Positions 34,259 to 41,738 of a stretch of DNA of 50,605 bases are shown piece by piece. The DNA is from an uncultured Pseudomonadota bacterium (GTDB lineage Bacteria; Pseudomonadota; Alphaproteobacteria; RF32; CAG-239): assembly GCA_902495305.1 (NCBI GenBank), contig CABUWG010000007.1:1-50605 (forward strand), given 5' to 3'. Below the pieces are notes generated by a model. It was not told the origin of the DNA. It saw only the letters and a list, made by a program, of their open reading frames with translations, and ran no database searches. The translations under genes were made by a program, and so were the position numbers. How positions within the stretch are numbered: position 1 is the first letter of the stretch; each line of letters begins with the position of its first letter.

Positions 34259-35719
34259 ATGAACACTTTATTAAGTATTTCCGAGACAAGTTTTTCAAGT
34301 CCTTTAACAATCGGCCTTGCTGTTATCATCATTATCGCGTTGATAATATTCTTTTGGATAACCAGACTAAGACGCGTTGTTGCACCCAATGAGGTACACA
34401 TCGTCCGTCGCGGCAGCAAAACCGAAGTCTATGGCAACGTTGATGAACAAGAAGCCTCAAACGGCAATGTCTATTACAAATTTCCCGCTACCATTCCGGT
34501 ACTGGGTGTTGACGTATCTGTTTTGCCCTTGTCGGTTTTTGATGTTGATTTGAGCAATTACGAAGCATACGACAAAGATCGTCTTCCTTTTGTTGTTGAC
34601 ATCAAAGCTTTCTTCCGCATTGCTGACTACAAAGTTGCAGCTTCCAGAATTCTGACTTTTGATGAACTGCAGGCGCAATTAACCAGCATTGTTCAGGGTG
34701 CCGTTCGTTCTATTCTGGCCAAAGAAGATTTGGAATCAATCATGAGCGAGCGCTCCAAATACGGCGAAGACTTTACCAAAGAAGTCGGCGGCCAGCTCAA
34801 ACACTGGGGCGTTGAACCGGTCAAGAACATTGAGCTGATGGACATCCGAGATGCCCGCGGCGAAGAAGTGATTGCCAACATCATGATGAAGAAAAAATCA
34901 TTGATTGAAAAAGAATCCCGCATGACCGTTGCCCAAAACAATCAGGCCGCGCAAGAAGCGGAAATTCTGGCTCAGCAGGAAGTCGACTTAAAACAACAGG
35001 ATGCCGAAAAAGCCGTTGGTCTGCGCAAAGCGACGGTAACCAAGGAAGTCGGTATCGCACAGGAAGAATCGTCTCAGGCTGTTCAGGAACAAGCCAAAAT
35101 CACGGCCGAAAAAGAAATGGATGTCAAACGCGTTAGAGAAACGCAGGCAGCCGAAATTAAAAAGGACGTGGCAAAAACTGATGCCGAAGCGGCAAAACAG
35201 GTTACCATTACCAAAGCCGAAGCGACAAAACAGGAAAAAGAGCTGAACTCAGAGGCTGACTTGATTGTCATGAAGAATGAAGCCGAAGGACAGTTGGTGA
35301 AAGCCCAAAAATCTGCCGAAGGTATTCAGGCTGAAGGTGAAGCTAAAGCTCTGGTAGAAACCAAGATGAACATGGCTCCGGTTGAGGCTCAGTTAAAACT
35401 GGCTTCGGAAATCGGCAGCAATAAAGAATACCAGGCTTACCTGATTAACATCCGCCAGATTGAAGCTTTCCAGATTATCGGTATCGAACAGGCTAAAAAT
35501 CTGGGCAATGCGAATATCAAAATTATTGCCGGTTCCGGTTCTGTTGTTGACGGCGTCAATAAAGCGGCAGGCGTGTTAACCCCATCTGGCGGTTTTAACC
35601 TTGCCGGCATGCTGGAAACTTTCGGCGCAACCGAAATCGGACAACAAGTCTTGGAAAAAACGGGGCTCAAACCTAAAGAAGAGACCTCAAAGGATAAAAC
35701 CGGATTTGATAAAATCTGA
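34259..35719 (+). CDS. Flotillin-family SPFH protein
   Basis: The 486-residue protein has one N-terminal membrane helix (about residues 16-34), an SPFH/band 7 domain (about 38-200, with VEPVKNIELMDIRD), and a long charged coiled coil (about 215-390) of repeated Ala, Glu, Gln and Lys (AEILAQQEVDLKQQDAEKA, AEAAKQVTITKAEATKQEKE). A glycine-rich C-terminal part follows (GSGSVVDGVNK, TPSGGFNLAGML). This is the flotillin/YuaG architecture; such proteins scaffold membrane microdomains. A NfeD partner gene, common beside flotillins, is not present. The gene lacks an SD: its leader is A/T-rich, with ATTAAT 15 bases before the ATG. Confidence 0.94.
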   Translation: MNTLLSISETSFSSPLTIGLAVIIIIALIIFFWITRLRRVVAPNEVHIVRRGSKTEVYGNVDEQEASNGNVYYKFPATIPVLGVDVSVLPLSVFDVDLSNYEAYDKDRLPFVVDIKAFFRIADYKVAASRILTFDELQAQLTSIVQGAVRSILAKEDLESIMSERSKYGEDFTKEVGGQLKHWGVEPVKNIELMDIRDARGEEVIANIMMKKKSLIEKESRMTVAQNNQAAQEAEILAQQEVDLKQQDAEKAVGLRKATVTKEVGIAQEESSQAVQEQAKITAEKEMDVKRVRETQAAEIKKDVAKTDAEAAKQVTITKAEATKQEKELNSEADLIVMKNEAEGQLVKAQKSAEGIQAEGEAKALVETKMNMAPVEAQLKLASEIGSNKEYQAYLINIRQIEAFQIIGIEQAKNLGNANIKIIAGSGSVVDGVNKAAGVLTPSGGFNLAGMLETFGATEIGQQVLEKTGLKPKEETSKDKTGFDKI

Positions 35720-35927
35720 TAACGTTTATCCCGCATCAAAGGCAGCTTCCAAGCGGAAGTTGCCTTTTTTGCTTATTTCATCAACCGATCAGTCACAACC
35801 ACCATATAAAATAATCACTTGAACAAATTCATAAAAGTGTTAAAATGCTTATCTAAAATAAATTTTATGGAGGTATTATTTTAAACTTTCATAAGAATTC
35901 GGTTATTAACTTAAATAAAAAATTCAT

Positions 35928-36470
35928 ATGAAAACAATTATTAAAAAAATTAACACTCTTAGCAAAAAAATTTTATTGCTGACGGCCTGCGGAATTCTCG
36001 GTTGCTGTGGCACCCACAAAAATCTCAACACCCAAACTGCGTCAATCGGAATGGCCAATCCTTGGATTGATTGTGGAACAGACTTAAACCTAGCCGCACA
36101 AAAAGCCGGTTTCACATTTCCGTTATTACTGTCAGATTACACTGTCAGAGCAATGAATGACATAATTGAAGTCACCTACCCGCTCGACAAACACAGAAAG
36201 GTATCTGTCAGAAAAAGCGAAACAGAAAGCAATGGTGGCAACATTAGCGGAGATTACAACAATTATCCGATTACAGATGAAGTCTTAATCAAAAACTGCG
36301 TGCCGATTAAGCTCAAACGCGACCAAAACAAAATTTACGTCATGTATTTTGGTGCAGAATCCGGATATTTTTCTGCCAGTTGTCCCCAAGGAATGAGCTT
36401 GCAAGAAGTGGAAAAAATATACGAAGTCATTGCTGCTGCAGAAACCTCAAACCTATGGCCGCAAGACTAA
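35928..36470 (+). CDS. Putative lipoprotein, unknown family
   Basis: The 180-residue protein has a basic N-terminus, a hydrophobic stretch (ILLLTACGILGCC) and a lipobox-like LGC at about residue 26, so it is probably lipidated and anchored in the membrane; the CGTH following may add a second cysteine. The mature part has a beta-rich pattern (VIEVTYPLDKHRKVSVRKSE, NCVPIKLKRDQNKIYVMYF) and further Cys residues that could pair. No domain is recognised. The leader has no SD, is A/T-rich, and has ATTAAC 17 bases before the ATG. A strong terminator follows. Confidence 0.8.
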   Translation: MKTIIKKINTLSKKILLLTACGILGCCGTHKNLNTQTASIGMANPWIDCGTDLNLAAQKAGFTFPLLLSDYTVRAMNDIIEVTYPLDKHRKVSVRKSETESNGGNISGDYNNYPITDEVLIKNCVPIKLKRDQNKIYVMYFGAESGYFSASCPQGMSLQEVEKIYEVIAAAETSNLWPQD

Positions 36471-36481
36471 ATCTCATGAAA

Positions 36482-36510
36482 AAAATGCCCTTAAGGGCAT
36501 TTTTTTTAAA
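36482..36510. terminator. Bidirectional intrinsic terminator
   Basis: Nine-pair stem AAAATGCCC/GGGCATTTT with a TTAA loop and T-runs on both strands, between convergent genes. Confidence 0.9.
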
Positions 36511-36552
36511 TATTCCACAACTTTTCACCATTTAACAAAAATGTTTTCACAA

Positions 36553-37224
36553 TCATTTCTTTGCCAGATTATAACTTTTATCAACCCGCCGGCAGATTTC
36601 TCCAACCGAAAGAGAACCGTTAAAAACCATAGTTAGCCAATGCTTTTTATTCATATGATATCCGGGAAAAAAATGCTCCCCGTCCACAAGGCTTTCTATC
36701 TCATCGCTTTCCGCCCGCACATCCAGAATTTCAATCATCTCGTCTCCCGATAAACCGATTTTATTCTTCTGAACCTGCAAAAAAACCGCATACCATTTAT
36801 CATTGTCCGAACGGCGCACAATGGCATTTCCGGAGAATTTCTGCCATAAAAATTCCAGCTCACTGCCATATTTCTGTTTAATATAGTTAATGACTTCCTT
36901 GGCCTGACTGCTTTTAAAAACCTCGGAATAACAACAGGATTGCGCAATTTTTTCCAAAACTTCCGCCAGAGCCGCCCTGACTTTGCCGACAAAAGCGCCG
37001 GTCGCCTGCGGAACTTTAACCAGCACATAAGGCTCGCCGGTTTCGCAATCAAAAACATCGGCCGAAAGCTTTCCGCTTTTTGTCACCACAATGCCGGCCT
37101 CAAATCCGATATCGCCCAAAACAGAAGTATAACGATATTCTGTTCCGTTTTTAACAAAACCAAAAGCTTCAAGCCTGGAAAAATCAAAAGACCTGTTTTT
37201 AAAAAGTGTATCAATCTCCTGCAT
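36553..37224 (-). CDS. MmcQ/YjbR-family DNA-binding-like protein with N-terminal domain
   Basis: The 223-residue protein ends in an MmcQ/YjbR domain (about 105-215: EFLWQKFSGNAIVRR, KWYAVFLQV, GYHMNKKHWLTMVF). The first 100 residues form a separate beta-rich domain (EAGIVVTKSGKLSADVFD, YVLVKVPQATGAFVGKV). Typical MmcQ/YjbR proteins have only the second part, about 115 residues. The two-domain form is common in Clostridia as I recall, so this gene may have been acquired. Its role is unknown; the fold resembles CyaY-like/DNA-binding proteins. Its start overlaps the ogt stop by 14 bases, so the two are co-transcribed. Confidence 0.88.
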   Translation of the reverse strand: MQEIDTLFKNRSFDFSRLEAFGFVKNGTEYRYTSVLGDIGFEAGIVVTKSGKLSADVFDCETGEPYVLVKVPQATGAFVGKVRAALAEVLEKIAQSCCYSEVFKSSQAKEVINYIKQKYGSELEFLWQKFSGNAIVRRSDNDKWYAVFLQVQKNKIGLSGDEMIEILDVRAESDEIESLVDGEHFFPGYHMNKKHWLTMVFNGSLSVGEICRRVDKSYNLAKK

Positions 37225-37765
37225 GATTCCGTCGCCTGCTTTTCAAAAGCTTTTGTAAACCTGCAATATCCACGCCTTCCGTTTCCAATAATCTGATTTT
37301 TTTATCTATCCCGCCGGCATATCCGGTCAGACTGCCATTGCTCCCGACAACACGGTGACAGGGAATAATGATGGAAATCGGATTATGTCCGACGGCCCCG
37401 CCGATAGCCTGAGCCGACATTGTCTTCCGACCGGTCTGAGCGGCAATTTGTTGCGCAATCTCTCCATAAGTCATTATCCGTCCATACGGGATGGCACATA
37501 AAATCTTCCAAACTGCCTGCCGGAATTCTCCGCCTTGCGGCGCCAGCGGCAAATCTGAAATTTTCGGCTTTTCTTTTCGAAAATACTTATCCAGCCACTC
37601 TCTGACTTTCACAAAGACCGGCAGATTTACATTTTCTTTACCCTCTTCCGACAAAGTTGCCGCATAATATTTTTGCTTTTCAAACCATAAACCAGTCAGG
37701 CTCTCCCCATCACTGGCCAGCAGCAACTCCCCCAGTGGTGACTTATAAATCGTTGTATATTGCAA
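37211..37765 (-). CDS. ogt: Methylated-DNA-protein cysteine methyltransferase
   Basis: The 184-residue protein has the active site PCHRV at 135-139, with Cys136 as methyl acceptor, the helix-turn-helix region YGEIAQQIA near 100-108, and the N-terminal domain YKSPLGELLLASDG. It repairs O6-methylguanine by suicidal transfer. The start is an uncommon TTG at 37765: a GGGAGA site lies 7 bases upstream, the protein then begins with the conserved strand of the family, and no ATG exists nearby. The MmcQ-like gene overlaps its end. Confidence 0.93.
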   Translation of the reverse strand: MQYTTIYKSPLGELLLASDGESLTGLWFEKQKYYAATLSEEGKENVNLPVFVKVREWLDKYFRKEKPKISDLPLAPQGGEFRQAVWKILCAIPYGRIMTYGEIAQQIAAQTGRKTMSAQAIGGAVGHNPISIIIPCHRVVGSNGSLTGYAGGIDKKIRLLETEGVDIAGLQKLLKSRRRNHAGD

Positions 37766-37799
37766 AACGTGTCTCCCTTATCAAGCTTCTTTTCACTTC

Positions 37800-38384
37800 T
37801 CAAGCCTGAATTTTTTCCCCTGCCTCACGAACCACAGAATTATCCACTTCTAAAGTAATATATTGGGACGGAATATAGCCCTTTGTCAAAACCAACATAT
37901 AATGCTTAATTGTCGCCCAAGGCGAATAAGCATGATACCGTTCACTTTCACATAACCACCAGTTACAAGGCGTGCGGTCAATTTCTTCCAACCCGTTGAT
38001 TTTATAAATATTTTCAAAGCTGGGCTTTTCCAAAATAGTCTGGCGCAAATCTTTACAATAAATCGCTTCGACAAATCCATCTTCAATCAGCTGTTTTACA
38101 TCAAAAGAAATAACATCGGCGTAATGAACCAAATGATCTAAATAAGGATGTTGATAATCGGCAACCGGCGCAATCTCCGTAATGGCACAGATTGATCGCA
38201 GGCGTCCTTCAAAAGTTCTCTCCATATAATTTTCAATCTCAGTATAATCATCAGATTTTGCACTGCGTCTGTGCGTCCATAAACATCCCTTATAATGCTC
38301 GCTGTCCTTATCAAACATACTCAGAGATTTATAGCCCTCATTTTTAATTTTATCATATGCAAAAGTATACAAATACATTTTCAT
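37800..38384 (-). CDS. Hypothetical protein
   Basis: The 194-residue protein is acidic and aromatic-rich, with many Tyr, Trp and His (MYLYTFAYDK, CNWWLCESERYHAYSPWA) and no signal peptide or membrane helix. No family is recognised. It starts at ATG 38384 with a GGAG site 7 bases upstream and ends 34 bases before the ogt start, so it may be the first gene of a three-gene unit with ogt and the MmcQ-like protein. A Cys-rich or aromatic binding function is possible but speculative. Confidence 0.75.
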   Translation of the reverse strand: MKMYLYTFAYDKIKNEGYKSLSMFDKDSEHYKGCLWTHRRSAKSDDYTEIENYMERTFEGRLRSICAITEIAPVADYQHPYLDHLVHYADVISFDVKQLIEDGFVEAIYCKDLRQTILEKPSFENIYKINGLEEIDRTPCNWWLCESERYHAYSPWATIKHYMLVLTKGYIPSQYITLEVDNSVVREAGEKIQA

Positions 38385-38610
38385 AAGAAGACTCCGCTAA
38401 ACAATACCATAATGCAAAAATAACATAGTATATTTACAAGAGAAGCAATTATTTTACCTCTCAGGAAAGACTCTATAACCTGATAAACCGCATTTTACCA
38501 ACACCTCTCAAAAATTCAACCCTGTTTATACCCGCCTCTCTCACATCTTACAATAATTTTACATTGCCTTTTCCTTCTTTTTTGTTATCTTCATAATAAG
38601 GAGAAAAAGA

Positions 38611-38949
38611 ATGACAAATACGGAAAAATACCTTGGGGAAACAGTCAGAATATCAATAGACCGCCCTCTCGGAAGCCGGCATCCGAAATACGGCTTTGCT
38701 TATGACCTTAATTATGGCTTTGTGCCTAATACACTTTCCGGCGACGGCGAAGAATTAGACGCTTATATCCTTGGCATCAACAAACCTCTGTCCGAATTCG
38801 AGGGGAAATGCATTGCTATCATCCGCCGCACCAATGACAATGATGACAAACTCATCGTTGTTCCTGACGGCATAAACTTTTCGGATAATGAAATCGAAGA
38901 ACAGACAGATTTTCAGGAAAAATGGTTTCACCATATAATCATCCGATAA
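38611..38949 (+). CDS. Small inorganic-pyrophosphatase-like protein
   Basis: The 112-residue protein matches the core of soluble family I inorganic pyrophosphatases: GSRHPKYGFAYDLNYGFVPNT, then SGDGEELDAYILG with the acidic metal-binding cluster. It stops soon after (KWFHHIIIR) and is much shorter than full PPases of about 175 residues, with no N-terminal barrel strands. It fits a known small PPase-related family of unclear activity. Since several catalytic residues are present it may bind Mg-phosphate compounds, but hydrolysis should not be assumed. An AAGGAG site precedes the ATG. No intrinsic terminator follows; a C-rich tract does. Confidence 0.88.
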   Translation: MTNTEKYLGETVRISIDRPLGSRHPKYGFAYDLNYGFVPNTLSGDGEELDAYILGINKPLSEFEGKCIAIIRRTNDNDDKLIVVPDGINFSDNEIEEQTDFQEKWFHHIIIR

Positions 38950-39066
38950 CTGCCTCATCCCTGACACCCTCAACTCCCCTCCATTTCCGTTTCTGCCTCT
39001 CATCTATTTTCCCCGCATCTCAACTTCCTCACCGTCATCCCCAAAACCTCCCCACCCGACACCCGC
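38950..39066 (+). other. C-rich, G-poor noncoding tract, possible Rho site
   Basis: Directly after the pyrophosphatase-like gene, about 110 bases hold roughly 7 G but many C, with long pyrimidine runs. No intrinsic hairpin is present. This composition fits a rut loading region for Rho; coding is not supported. Confidence 0.45.
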
Positions 39067-39133
39067 CACGGCATCCGATTCTCAAAATACAGTACTGCCA
39101 ATTAAGCACCACCCGCCATACGGCAGATTTTGC

Positions 39134-39161
39134 TTTACTTTTGTAATGTCACCCCTATAAT
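39134..39161 (+). promoter_or_regulatory. Promoter for the 39205 gene
   Basis: TTTACT (39134-39139) and consensus TATAAT (39156-39161), spacer 16; the leader would be about 37 bases and A/T-rich. Confidence 0.55.
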
Positions 39162-39204
39162 ACACAACAAATTAATATAATTGTATTATTTAAAATGTAT
39201 CATT

Positions 39205-39555
39205 ATGGAAAAAGTAAAAAAACTGTTATTGATTTTGTTAGCTCCGGCATTTGTATTGTCAGTATCTTGGATCTTATCCATGAATGCGGAATTTAACTGG
39301 TCGGGAATTATTATTTTTGCAGGTATCGTTACCTTGACAGAAGTAATATTATGCATAAAAAGGCCGCAGCAACTGATTAACACAATCCCTGGTTGGATGA
39401 TTTCAGGCATGTTCTATGCCTTCATTGCTGCTGAAGGAATGTGCGGTATTTACACAGATATCTTCAAGTCTATGGCAATGATTGTTTTTGCTCTGACTTA
39501 CTTTTTTATCTGTGTTCCCAATTTCAGAAAATCACACCCCAAACGGAAACCTTAA
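39205..39555 (+). CDS. Small integral membrane protein
   Basis: The ATG at 39205 (a frame extension to 39181 lies in the leader and is rejected) gives 116 residues with four hydrophobic segments: about 7-25, 33-50, 62-77 and 85-105. The ends are basic (MEKVKK; NFRKSHPKRKP), placing both in the cytoplasm. No family is recognised. Like the genes at 32930, 34259 and 35928 it lacks an SD and has an A/T-rich leader. A terminator begins within its final codons. Confidence 0.75.
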   Translation: MEKVKKLLLILLAPAFVLSVSWILSMNAEFNWSGIIIFAGIVTLTEVILCIKRPQQLINTIPGWMISGMFYAFIAAEGMCGIYTDIFKSMAMIVFALTYFFICVPNFRKSHPKRKP

Positions 39556-39570
39556 ACGGTTTCCGTTTTT
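39541..39570 (+). terminator. Intrinsic terminator overlapping the gene end
   Basis: Nine-pair stem ACGGAAACC/GGTTTCCGT with a 6-base loop and five T. The 5' arm and stop codon of the membrane-protein gene overlap. Confidence 0.9.
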
Positions 39571-39628
39571 ATTTCCGCCGCTCCACACATATCATCTATC
39601 TTCTCTGACCTGATACCACACCCACAAC

Positions 39629-39671
39629 AGGCTTTTGTTCTTTTTTGTGAACAAAAGCCTTTATTTATAAC
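39629..39671 (+). terminator. Second strong hairpin, terminator-like
   Basis: A 12-bp perfect stem (39629-39640 with 39649-39660), 8-base loop and T-rich tail. It stands about 60 bases behind the first terminator with no gene between. The rest of 39571-39819 shows nothing coding. Confidence 0.75.
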
Positions 39672-40746
39672 AAAACAGCACCCTGAAAAGGACACTGCCA
39701 GTATTGGTAATGTGCCTAACTCACCATTTACGAGCTAAATTTTAATATTTTCAATCAAGTCCATTAAATCTGCAGTAAAGTCCTTATGAGTACTATTGGG
39801 AAAAATATAATAATGATAAACTCTTATTCAGAAGCTTTTTAATGAATATGCCACAGGGCTTTATTCGGTTAAGGATATGATGAAAAAATGCAGAGAATGG
39901 GGGCTTGTCAGCCGATTTTCTGGTAAACCGTTTGATACAAGCACAATTCATCGCATATTGAACAACAAATTTTATATCGGTGAAATGTTATATAAAGACC
40001 AATGGCACAAACACAACTATGAAACATTGATTGCTCCCGCTCTGTTCAAAACGTGTCAGGACATTATGCACGGTCGCAAACCTGAAGAGCCTAAACATTT
40101 CAAAACGACTGAAAAGCCTTTTATCTTTCGGGGATTGATAACTTGCGGTGAATGTGGTTGTATGATTAGTAGTGACCGTAAAATCAAACCAAGCGGCAAA
40201 GAATATGTCTATTTAAAGTGTTCGCATTTCAAGGGAAACTGCAAGAATCCGCAAGTTAATGAAAACGTTGTTTTACAACAAATTGAAGACGAATTGAAAA
40301 ATTTATCCGTACCACAAGAGATAATGAGCTATCTTAAGTCGGATATGGAAAAAATCATTAATCAACAAAACGAAGCCCACAATCGGGAAGTTAAAGCCAT
40401 TCGTAAAAAATATGATAATTGCCAAGACAAAATTAAACGTCTGCGGTCTTTGTTATTGGAGGGGCATATATCGCCGGAAGAATACCGTGATATGAATGAA
40501 GACCTAAAAAACAAACAGTATGAACTTGAGGGACAATCAGAGCTGCTGACCGAAGCCGATGAAAAGTTTTCAATCGCAGTCGCCACAATACTTTCCTTAG
40601 GGCAAAATGCGTACCAAATCTTCCAGAGTTCGAAAGTAGAAACAAAAAGAGAGATTTTACACCTTTTACTTTCGAACTTGAAATTGCAAGACCGCAAAAT
40701 CTCGTACACCCTAAGGAAACCGTACGATTACATCAAGTCTTTAAAC

Positions 40747-40774
40747 AAAAAAATACCCTCAAAAACTGAGGGTA
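40747..40774 (-). terminator. Terminator of tRNA-Glu
   Basis: Seven-pair stem (TACCCTC/GAGGGTA) with seven T on the minus strand, 7 bases after the tRNA 3' end. It lies inside the recombinase remnant frame. Confidence 0.85.
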
Positions 40775-40781
40775 TTGCAAT

Positions 40782-40857
40782 TGGTGATCCTAACGAGAAT
40801 CGAACTCGTGTTTTCGCCGTGAGAGGGCGACGTCCTAGGCCGCTAGACGATAGGACC
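40782..40857 (-). tRNA. tRNA-Glu (anticodon CTC)
   Basis: A 76-nt cloverleaf on the minus strand: acceptor GGTCCTA/TAGGATC with one G-T pair, anticodon stem TCGCC/GGCGA around loop CTCTCAC, T loop TTCGATT, and encoded CCA at 40782-40784. The CTC anticodon reads GAG. The CTAGCGGCCTAGGAC D-arm is typical of tRNA-Glu. It is overlapped in antisense by the recombinase remnant. Confidence 0.95.
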
Positions 40858-40874
40858 ACTGGGTAACAAGCCGA

Positions 40875-40903
40875 TTTATAATGCAAAACCGACAATTATG
40901 CAA
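40875..40903 (-). promoter_or_regulatory. Promoter of tRNA-Glu
   Basis: On the minus strand TTGCAT, a 17-base spacer and TATAAA, ending 18 bases before the mature tRNA. Confidence 0.75.
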
Positions 40904-40929
40904 GCACTTTTTCAAACAATTTTACAAAA

Positions 40930-41277
40930 TTATTTCAGGGCGGCTTCTTCCCAATTTTTCAACCCGATTTTTTGCCAGTCAATCGGAATATTTTCCACCA
41001 TCTGCATCTCGGCCATATAACTGTCTCTGATATTTTCCAGCAACGTTTCCACAATCACCACAGCCTTGGCTTTCCGCAACTTATCCCGCACATCCGGATG
41101 AATATAATCTAAAATAATCTTTTGCTCGGAATTACGTAAAAATATGGCATGGTCTTTGCCGTCATAAATAATTTTCGGCGTTTTGGGATGATTTTTCTTG
41201 GCTGTCAGGAAAATATAAATTTCCCCTTCCTCACCTTCAGCAATACAAAATGCATTTTCTGTAGCGTATCCTGCCAT
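40930..41277 (-). CDS. Hypothetical protein, small
   Basis: The 115-residue protein from ATG 41277 (a TTG two codons upstream is possible) is a mixed alpha/beta protein: strands FCIAEGEEGEIYIFLTA, IIYDGKDHAIFLR, then a helical part KLRKAKAVVIVETLLENIRDSYMAEMQMVEN. No family, signal peptide or membrane helix is seen. It is third in a minus-strand operon, 12 bases behind the 41290 gene, and ends 27 bases short of the tRNA-Glu promoter. The ribosome site is weak (GCGGGA). Confidence 0.75.
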   Translation of the reverse strand: MAGYATENAFCIAEGEEGEIYIFLTAKKNHPKTPKIIYDGKDHAIFLRNSEQKIILDYIHPDVRDKLRKAKAVVIVETLLENIRDSYMAEMQMVENIPIDWQKIGLKNWEEAALK

Positions 41278-41289
41278 TTTCAATCCCGC

Positions 41290-41658
41290 TTAACGGCCTC
41301 TCTGCATATTCTTCAAGGCTGCGGCATTAGCATAAACCTGCTTCATCTCGCCATCATCATTACCGACTTCAACCGTAAATGGAACTTCTTTTTCTGCGCT
41401 CTGAGAATCATTTGCCGGCAAATCATAGGCGCCTGCCGCCTTATTGGCAAAAACCTTGCCCAAGCCGACAACCACACCGCCAACCAACGTCATACCGACA
41501 ATAGAAGCTTCCGTCTTGGCATTTTCTGCCCATTCGCGTTTTGCCAAATCTGATTCCGGATTATTCAAAATTTCATCAGCCTGTTTGGCATACTCGGTAT
41601 TCAAAGCCAACGCACCGCACAAAGCGCCGCCGACCAAAATTTTATTTTTTAATTCCAT
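41290..41658 (-). CDS. Hypothetical membrane-associated protein
   Basis: The 122-residue protein has two hydrophobic, Gly/Ala-rich segments: residues 7-20 (ILVGGALCGALALN) and about 51-70 (IVGMTLVGGVVVGLG), separated by an acidic helix (QADEILNNPESDLAKREWAENAK). The C-terminal half is polar (SQSAEKEVPFTVEVGNDDGEMKQ) and ends basic (KNMQRGR). It probably sits in the membrane as a hairpin. A strong AGGAG site lies about 8 bases upstream of the ATG. It is encoded 80 bases behind the 693-residue protein and 12 bases before the third gene, suggesting one operon of unknown role. Confidence 0.8.
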   Translation of the reverse strand: MELKNKILVGGALCGALALNTEYAKQADEILNNPESDLAKREWAENAKTEASIVGMTLVGGVVVGLGKVFANKAAGAYDLPANDSQSAEKEVPFTVEVGNDDGEMKQVYANAAALKNMQRGR

Positions 41659-41738
41659 AGTTTATCTCCTTTACCGAATAATACGCTTTAAAATTTTTAC
41701 AGCAAAAACAATTAATATCTTGTTAACAACAAATTACG

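Larger units (their letters stand above)
39820..40866 (+). pseudogene. Truncated large serine recombinase
   Basis: The open frame after the TAA at 39817 encodes the recombinase domain (KLFNEYATGLYSVKDMM), a zinc-ribbon (CGECGCMIS, then CSHFKGNC) and a coiled-coil tail (about 150 residues), the layout of phage/ICE large serine integrases. The N-terminal resolvase domain with the catalytic serine, about 150 residues, is missing; the upstream 250 bases contain no copy of it. The 3' end runs past the expected end near YIKSLNKKIP into a terminator and across tRNA-Glu in antisense (NENRTRVFAVRGRR), giving a spurious tail. It is therefore a decayed remnant of an integrative element. The first ATG (39877) has no obvious binding site. 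Confidence 0.88.

Noticed and set aside
38922..39146. Open frame in the C-rich tract after the pyrophosphatase-like gene
   Set aside because: Low-complexity composition, no ribosome site and no domain; explained by base skew.
40930..41658. Two small genes as a toxin-antitoxin pair
   Set aside because: Neither has recognisable toxin or DNA-binding motifs, and one has two hydrophobic segments; the sizes alone are insufficient.
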